Source: Leptoclinus maculatus (Eukaryota; Chordata; Actinopteri; Perciformes; Stichaeidae). From it: 64,000 nt of DNA. Location of the stretch: contig JAVDOI010000003.1 in assembly GCA_032191485.1 (NCBI GenBank), positions 17,397,313-17,461,312 of the forward strand. Reading direction: 5' to 3'. The notes under the pieces are model-generated. The model ran no database searches. It was not told the DNA's origin and worked only from the letters and a program-made list of their open reading frames with translations. Both the position numbers and the translations under genes were made by a program. This document shows, in pieces, positions 57,679-64,000 of this stretch. Numbering within the stretch: position 1 is the first letter of the stretch; the number at the start of each line of letters is the position of its first letter.

Positions 57679-57680
<2 letters not shown>

Positions 57681-57916
57681 TCTCAGATGAGTGTACAGTC
57701 TACCACTGGACTGGCTAGACAGGAAGTAGGTCAGCTGGCTCTGATGAGGGGGGGGGGGAATTATAATACCGGCATTGGTGGCGGTGATGGGGGATTGTGT
57801 TTTCGTGTGTGTGTGTGTTTGTGTGTATGGACGGGGTGGGGTGTTGGGGCGGTGTGGGGGTTCAGGGGGCAGAGCTTGCTCTTGCACTCGGCTGCTCTTG
57901 GGCACACTGACCATTG

Positions 57917-57918
<2 letters not shown>

Positions 57919-57971
<53 letters not shown>
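57919..57971 (+). repeat. (AC)n microsatellite
   Basis: About 26 AC units, 240 bp from the previous tract. Confidence 0.95.
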
Positions 57972-57973
<2 letters not shown>

Positions 57974-58679
57974 AAACAAAGAGAGAGACATAACTGAGTG
58001 GGAAGTGGAGAGAGAAGTGGCTTTTTTAATGTTTGCTGTCTCTGCACTTTTCCCTTTATTCTCTTCGTCTGTCCCTCTCGCTCTCTTTTTCTCGTGCCTC
58101 ATCGGCGCCCTGCGACATTTGCTGGTGTCGCACATCAACCCCCGGCACCTGTATGGACGCCGCGCATGTTTCGCTCGAGTGGGAAAGGCCAGAGTTAAGA
58201 GTCCGACACAGACATTGTCCCCCTCTCTCTCCGGTGTGCGACTCACAATGACAGCCACAAGGCCAGAAGAGGTTCGACAAACGCTGTGGCTTTTATACAG
58301 ACAGTGGTTTTTATGTAAAGCGACACACACACACACACACACGCACGCGCGCGCGCGCGAGTCAGAGGCGTCAGAAGCATGGTTCATCCAGTCAGATGAC
58401 TAGAGCAACAGATGGTAAACCAGCAGGAAGTATAAACACTCAAGCACGCACACGCGCACTGGCAATACACAAATGTGCTGTGTGCAGGGACTCAGGTGTG
58501 AGGTATGAGATGAAAGAGAGAGCGGCTGAGGATGAAGGGAGAGTGACACAGGTCAGAGGAAGACGGAGAAAAATACGCAGAGAGAGAGGGGAGAGAGAGC
58601 CGGAGCGATGGATTCAGAGAGAGAAACGGGATGTGTGAGGATAAATTAAGCTTAGAGAGACTTAGAGGGACAATGAGAG

Positions 58680-58685
<6 letters not shown>

Positions 58686-58713
<28 letters not shown>
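58686..58713 (+). repeat. (GA)n microsatellite
   Basis: About 14 GA units in a purine-rich stretch that covers 58500-58730. Confidence 0.9.
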
Positions 58714-58717
<4 letters not shown>

Positions 58718-60359
58718 AGAAGAAGGCGACAGGCTGTGCTCTGGCTAAAACGTGGAGATGTGACCAGTGACTAAAGTAGTCCAAAAGCAAAGACCCCTCT
58801 CCAGATCTCCTCCCCCCTCCCTCCCTCTCTCATCCCCGTTGCCCAGTAAGGCCACATTCCTCGGCCCTTCACCATGGACGCCATAGTAACGGGGCCACAG
58901 CAGTGCCCAAGGCTTACACAGAGCTTATTCATGAATAGTCTATATACTGTATAGCAGTCTGTCGCTGAGAAATGCCCCTCTCCCTCCCACCCTCCTTTCC
59001 ACTCTGCCAGCCTGCTTCTAGTTGACCTATTTCCCCCCCCCCCCCCCCCCTCCCCTCCTCTCCCTCTCTACCAAGTCACTGATGAAGCATCAAGTCTTTA
59101 ATTCTCTGCTACACTTATACAAGCTTCTTTTATGTAAGTTGGCTCTGTATGCACAAAAGTCTGCAAAGAATTTGCCGAATTGAATCGGTAATTATTATTT
59201 TTTTGTGTCCTTAATGATAACTGCTATGACCAGCTGTTTTTAGGTCATTAGTTATTCAGTCAACGCCAAAGCCAGGAAAGATTTGCTGTCTCCTTTAAGG
59301 TTGAGGACAGGTTTTCCCGGGAATATTCTCTTGTGCACAGGAAGTGATGTAGTTTATGTTTCCAGCAAAAAAAAACCACCAGTGGTTTGTACTTTGTGGA
59401 AGCACAGTTTGTGAGTGCATAAAGTCAAAGAAAAGGGACTTCAGAGTCATTTACAGACGCATCAAAACACGAGTTTGCACAAGACCACGCTCCCTAACTC
59501 GCGCTGTCTTCCCTTTCCTCTCCTCTCATACTATAAGCACGCAAAGTATTAACACGTACACTTCAGTTGAGGTGCTTGAAGGAATCGTGTGCATGCAAAC
59601 AAGTCCGTGGCAGGAGCTGAATCCCTCCGTTGTGTCTCTGACTCGCATGGTGCACAGGACAGGAAGGCAAGACAGATGGATTGAAATGACGGAGGTAAAA
59701 ACTGGAGAAGAAAAGATGAATGATGGGGGGGAGGGGGGGAGGTGTGAGATGACAAGTTGGCAAAGACAGCAGATGGGTTCATTAGCATCGCAGAACAAAC
59801 CGTGCGGCGCGCGCGTGTGTGTGTGTCGTCTTCAGCGGGCTGTAAATCTGTGATTAAGACTTAAGTCCTGTTAATGTACTGTACATGTCTGGGTGAGACG
59901 TACTGGGAATTACAGCATCTCCTTGTAAAAGCAAAGCAGTGGTGAGCCATGTTGTTAAGTGTAAGTGGTTTTACAAGAGGCAGACCCGGGCCCACAGCAT
60001 GATTCCTATCATCCTCTTAGGGTCTCTAATTCAATCCACCTCACTTCTGTGTAATTCACTTTCTATAGACTACTAACTGCACTCACCTGGGCTGCTGCCC
60101 AGTGCACAGAAACATGCACTTTATACACACAGGAGGAGGACCATGCACCTTTTTAAAAGAATAATTATTAGCTTTCTACTTTTTCCCCATTTTGGAGTCT
60201 CGCGTAGTTGGGCGTTTACTGCATCAAGACATTAGTTAGCGAACACTTATCTAAACACATATTGAGCAGACACAGAGCAGCATTAACATTCATCTGGAGT
60301 CTTGTTTTTAAGCCACCTGAGGGATGTATATTCACTCTCTTCTAGCTCTGCTTACCCGT

Positions 60360-60610
60360 CCACTAATGTCTGAAGGAAATAGCTGACTTTTTAGCCGCTA
60401 AATGCTCTGCTATGTTCACCAGCAAGTCGCTACCTTTGTCTGTTTTCCGGATGGTGCCGGGTGTACAGCGGGTATATTGAGATCTTTTTGCTAAAAATGG
60501 GCTAAATGCTGGAAGACATGTCGACGAGACTGCAGTGACAATAAAGCTAAATGGAGAGGTTGTGGATTATTAAACCAAAAACAAAATGAGCTGAAAGATG
60601 CTACAATGTA
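60360..60610 (+). repeat. Possible teleost interspersed repeat
   Basis: The series gctaaatgctctgctatgtt, then ttgtctgttttccggatggt, then acaaaatgagctgaaagatg resembles a percomorph repeat family in my memory. Boundaries and class are uncertain. Confidence 0.35.
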
Positions 60611-61966
60611 ACATGTAGCAATATCAGCCATTGTTAATATAAAACTATTGTTGAATTGTAAGTCTTTCTAGCACAAATCACACACTCTGTAGCAATCCCT
60701 GTGTGTCTGGCATCGCAGTGTGCAGAAGTATAAAAGCAACAGTATGAAGAGAAATGTTTGACTCAGGTCTGGTTGATATCGTCATAACTTAACTCCGCTG
60801 TGAGGACAGTTCGCTGCTTTCTGCTTGTTAGCTGCAGCAATGCACAATGAACAGAGTCAACAGATTACTGGTACTGAGAATAATTGCCAGCTGTAGCCCT
60901 ACTGCATGCGTTAAGATGGAACAAATTGCTTTGTTCTTTTCTTTCTGTAACGAAAGCAGTATGTTTTGAGATTAGTTAATCTCTTTAAGTTTGTGCCACT
61001 GTGTGCATACGACCTCCTCATTGATGGGATTAACTGCATCTGCTACTCATTTATATCTGCTTTAGTGGAGGTGTAATATTTACTTATTGCAATGTTGGTG
61101 CATTGTATTTCCTCCTAATCCACATGTCGCATGTTGAAATTGTTAACGGGTGTCTTCGTGTGTGCGTCTGTGTGACGGATGTAGATCGGAATGTTTGGTC
61201 TTAAACTGATAAGAGAAACCATATCAGATATACATCTCATCCCAAGGCAAATAGTTGTCATATTCCTGATACTAAAACGTCATTTGATCTGCAGGTCACA
61301 GCCTACTGTCAAGTATCCTGACACTTTCATTTTGCATTCAGTAGCATTTTGTATTTTTTTTTTTTTAACACAAATTAAATTTGACACGACAATGTATATC
61401 ACAATATAGCATGTAATCTGGTGAATCAATAAGTGATGAAATAATCCATGGTTTTGTATAGCCTATAGTATATTATAGTGAATATATACTTGATAAATGA
61501 AAAAGTACGTTCAATGTGTGCTTGTTATTATTTATTGAGACTATGTAATGGTGTGTCACGTTACATCATCATTGTATTATAGCCCAGCCCTACAAAACGA
61601 GCTGACGAAAACAGACATTCAGACCTGAAGCAAAAGCGTAAAGTAAAAGCGGTTTGGACGTGAATCCCTCCATTGTTCAGCAGGTGTGTGTTTGTCCTTC
61701 AGTCATTGGATTTTAGGGAGTTATGAGTGTCAGCCAGAGACGGCAAAACAAAAGTGGGAGAATGTTCTGCACTGTGGTGGAGGAGGATAATCTCAAGTGC
61801 TCTTCAAAATTTGGCAAGTGACAGCAGATTGATAGTTGGCATTATCATTCTGGATTTCCTCCATCAGTAAGTAATTCAAGGCACTCTGATGTAAATGAAA
61901 AGTCTATTTACTAAGTCATGAGGGAAATATATGTGTTCCAACTAAGGAGGTTTGGCCAGTCATTGT

Positions 61967-61997
<31 letters not shown>

Positions 61998-63115
61998 GAT
62001 CGTGTGCGATAATGAGGAAACGCCGTTTGATTTCACCTTTCTCTCTAACTGCTCAAAGCTTAAATGGGTCAGATTTACCCACAACATAATAGCAGGATTA
62101 GAGAAAGAGCTTTACTCGGAAAACCATTATAGCTATTGGTGGTATGTGTTGATCAGGAGACGAGTCACACTTCTGATTTACGTTGTTGACCCGCAGATGT
62201 TACCTTAAAAACTTCTCAGCAGTTGTGGTCCACTGTGGTGAGGATATGCATTATGTGTCCAGTTTCACCTGATTTTAATATCAGGCGTTTGTTCTAGCTG
62301 AAGCTCTTGGTTCAGTAAGAGTTAAGTGAAGTTAGGAATGCAGTGGAGAGGATTAAGGTTAGGTTAAGGAATGAAAGAATGAATGCAGTCAGTAAAAGTC
62401 CTCGCACATGTTGTAAAGTGGCTTTCACCAGAACTGCAGCCCTGCACTCTAAAAGCCATTATTTCTAATGGACCAATATGCCCCTGTTCAAAGAAAAGAG
62501 TGGAGCCAGTGTTGCATCCATCTCCATGTCCTCGTGCACAAAGTGAATCCTACTTCATCCTGCTTTTGCACAAAACCATTACATGTCAACAAGAAACGGC
62601 GAAGGAATAAGTGAAAAGGAGCTTAGGAGGCAAAATGATCAGGATCACAACACAATGTTTTATCTGTGGATGTCATTTAGAAAAGGTCTCTTCCGATGTT
62701 GCACCAGGTGTGTGTGTAAAGAAGTAAAAATGGAGATGAGCCGTGACAAGTGGAGGTCATGCTTTTAATGTTGCACTGAATGCTAGCATGATAACTTTGC
62801 TCTTCTTCTGACTTCTAGATAAGTAAGTGGTGATTGAGGTCAGGCCTCAAAAACACCCGTGATAAACACATCGCCGCTGTTGATGCCTTGCAACAGTGGC
62901 GGCTGGTGGAAAATGTTCTTGGTAGGGCTGTGCCACATCCAATCAATTTCAGCAAACATCCCAGAATGATTTAATGCAAACAAATTAAGGTATCAAACGC
63001 GCATTACTACTTTGCAGTTAAATATTTAACATTTATTCCAACACGAAAAAAAGCAGTAAATAACACTTTCACAAACACGTCAGGACATCTTATTTTAGTC
63101 ACCCTCACAGGGAAT

Positions 63116-63319
63116 TCAGTATAATATAATATATAACATATAATAATATTCTGTATAATATAATAATATATATATATATCATATAATATTCTGTATAATA
63201 TAATAATATATATATATATATCATATAATATTCTGTATAATATAATAATATATATATCATATAATATTCTGTATAATATAATAATATATATGTCATATAA
63301 TAATATTCACTATAATATA
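63116..63319 (+). repeat. AT-rich minisatellite, unit about 45-55 bp
   Basis: The motif atattctgtataatataata followed by a variable TA run and catata recurs at about 63147, 63188, 63229 and 63264, with a diverged first and last copy. Confidence 0.8.
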
Positions 63320-63321
63320 AA

Positions 63322-63377
<56 letters not shown>

Positions 63378-63412
63378 ATATATATATATATATATATAAC
63401 TATATATCCATT
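63320..63412 (+). repeat. (AC)n then (AT)n compound microsatellite
   Basis: AC units pass into long TA runs broken by taataa. Confidence 0.9.
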
Positions 63413-64000
63413 TCTCAGACAGGTGCTTCATGTCCCTCACTCCCTAACTGTCCATGCTGGTTCTGTCCCCGTTGTTTTAAAAAGATAAATAAGTTATTAT
63501 CATGACGTCATCCAGCGAGTCAAACCTGTCTGGTGTACAGCTACTAGAGAAGCTTCATGTACTGCTTCTCTTTCCTGCTAGTCTGCTGTCTGATTGTGAG
63601 GTCAGGCTGATCTGGGATCAACTCTTTCAGTAGTTTCTCCTCTCAGTTCTCCTCTCAAACGGGTCTTGGAGGAGTAGTGCTCACACTGGCGCTCTCCTGT
63701 AGAGACTTCTCCTGACGAGAACGCGCAGCTTGGGGCAGGAAAAAAACTGCCCCAAGCTGAATCTATTTGAGGACGCTGATTGGCTGAATTGTATGTCACT
63801 CATTTATATCTTTACTCAGCATTGGCTAAACTGCTTCATAGACCCGCCTCTTTGGGGCAGTTTTTCCAGCGCCCCAGCCAGCTGAGACGTGCACACACAG
63901 AGAGGAAGAGCAGACAGGCAGAGAGGACAAGCAGGAAAAGCATATATTTACCGCAGATATCATATTTTACACATATTACTGGGTGATTCCATGTTTCAAA

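Larger units (their letters stand above)
55549..64000 (+). other. tnik intron 1 (start only, 8.45 kb in the window)
   Basis: No second exon is seen. It holds (GT)n at 55862-55888, (CA)n at 56390-56420, long (AC)n tracts at 57615-57678 and 57919-57971, (CA)n plus (GC)n at 58322-58360, (GA)n at 58686-58713, a C-run at 59032-59050, a possible fish repeat near 60360-60610, (CA)n at 61968-61994 and an AT-rich tandem array at 63116-63410. Confidence 0.65.

Noticed and set aside
57615..57971. Regularly spaced repeats that might suggest a CRISPR array
   Set aside because: They are dinucleotide microsatellites in a vertebrate genome; there are no repeat-spacer units.
57761..58387. 208-codon open frame on the minus strand, and overlapping frames on both strands
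   Set aside because: Built on two (AC)n/(GT)n tracts, which are open in several frames; no similarity to a protein family.
58005..58403. Plus-strand frame with a GC-rich segment (LIGALRHLLVSHINPRHLYG)
   Set aside because: Briefly looked protein-like, but it has no splice acceptor context I trust, no family match, and ends in a microsatellite.
55549..64000. tnik exon 2 (kinase domain start)
   Set aside because: I looked for a frame reading DPAGIFELVE with an acceptor before it and found none; the exon is presumably beyond the window.

Overview
This is vertebrate nuclear DNA, most likely from a spiny-rayed (percomorph) teleost fish. It has long introns, GT-AG splice sites, very many (CA)n microsatellites, tRNA-derived SINEs and fold-back transposons of fish type. 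It also has a ghrelin receptor whose second extracellular loop is longer than the mammalian one. Four protein-coding genes can be read, in the order fndc3b (+, 3' end only), ghsr (-), pld1 (+, complete coding sequence) and tnik (+, first coding exon only). In human, the same four genes lie together on 3q26, so this is a conserved block.

1-15.3 kb: the last four coding exons of fndc3b (478-702, 6064-6230, 7944-8071, 10607-10918), which encode the final FN3 domains and the C-terminal membrane anchor. A long 3' UTR follows, to a poly(A) signal at 15254. 15.3-19.6 kb is the convergent gap to ghsr and holds a fish repeat with an internal duplication. 19599-20922 (minus) is ghsr, two exons with a 178-bp intron. 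21-24.6 kb is intergenic. 24.6-24.98 kb looks like a promoter and non-coding first exon, which I assign tentatively to pld1.

34453-51430: 25 coding exons of pld1. Their lengths add up to 3165 nt (1054 codons plus stop), every junction keeps the frame, and both HKD catalytic motifs, the PX and PH domains and the C-terminus are intact. The 3' UTR runs to a poly(A) signal at 53636. About 55.0-55.5 kb is a CpG-rich promoter and 5' UTR, followed by the 19-codon first exon of tnik (55492-55548). The rest of the window is tnik intron 1.

The genes do not form a pathway. The proteins are a membrane-anchored FN3 protein, a class A GPCR, a phosphatidylcholine-hydrolysing enzyme and a Ste20-family kinase. 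The most informative observations are the gene order, which differs from my recollection of human by one inversion of the fndc3b-ghsr pair; the long-loop ghrelin receptor; an inferred uORF ending two bases before the pld1 start codon; a pld1 gene with no room for the mammalian 38-residue alternative cassette; a TTAA-flanked fold-back transposon; and a Tc1 relic with an inverted self-copy. I found no convincing new type of biological system. All gene names rest on remembered family sequences, since no search was run.
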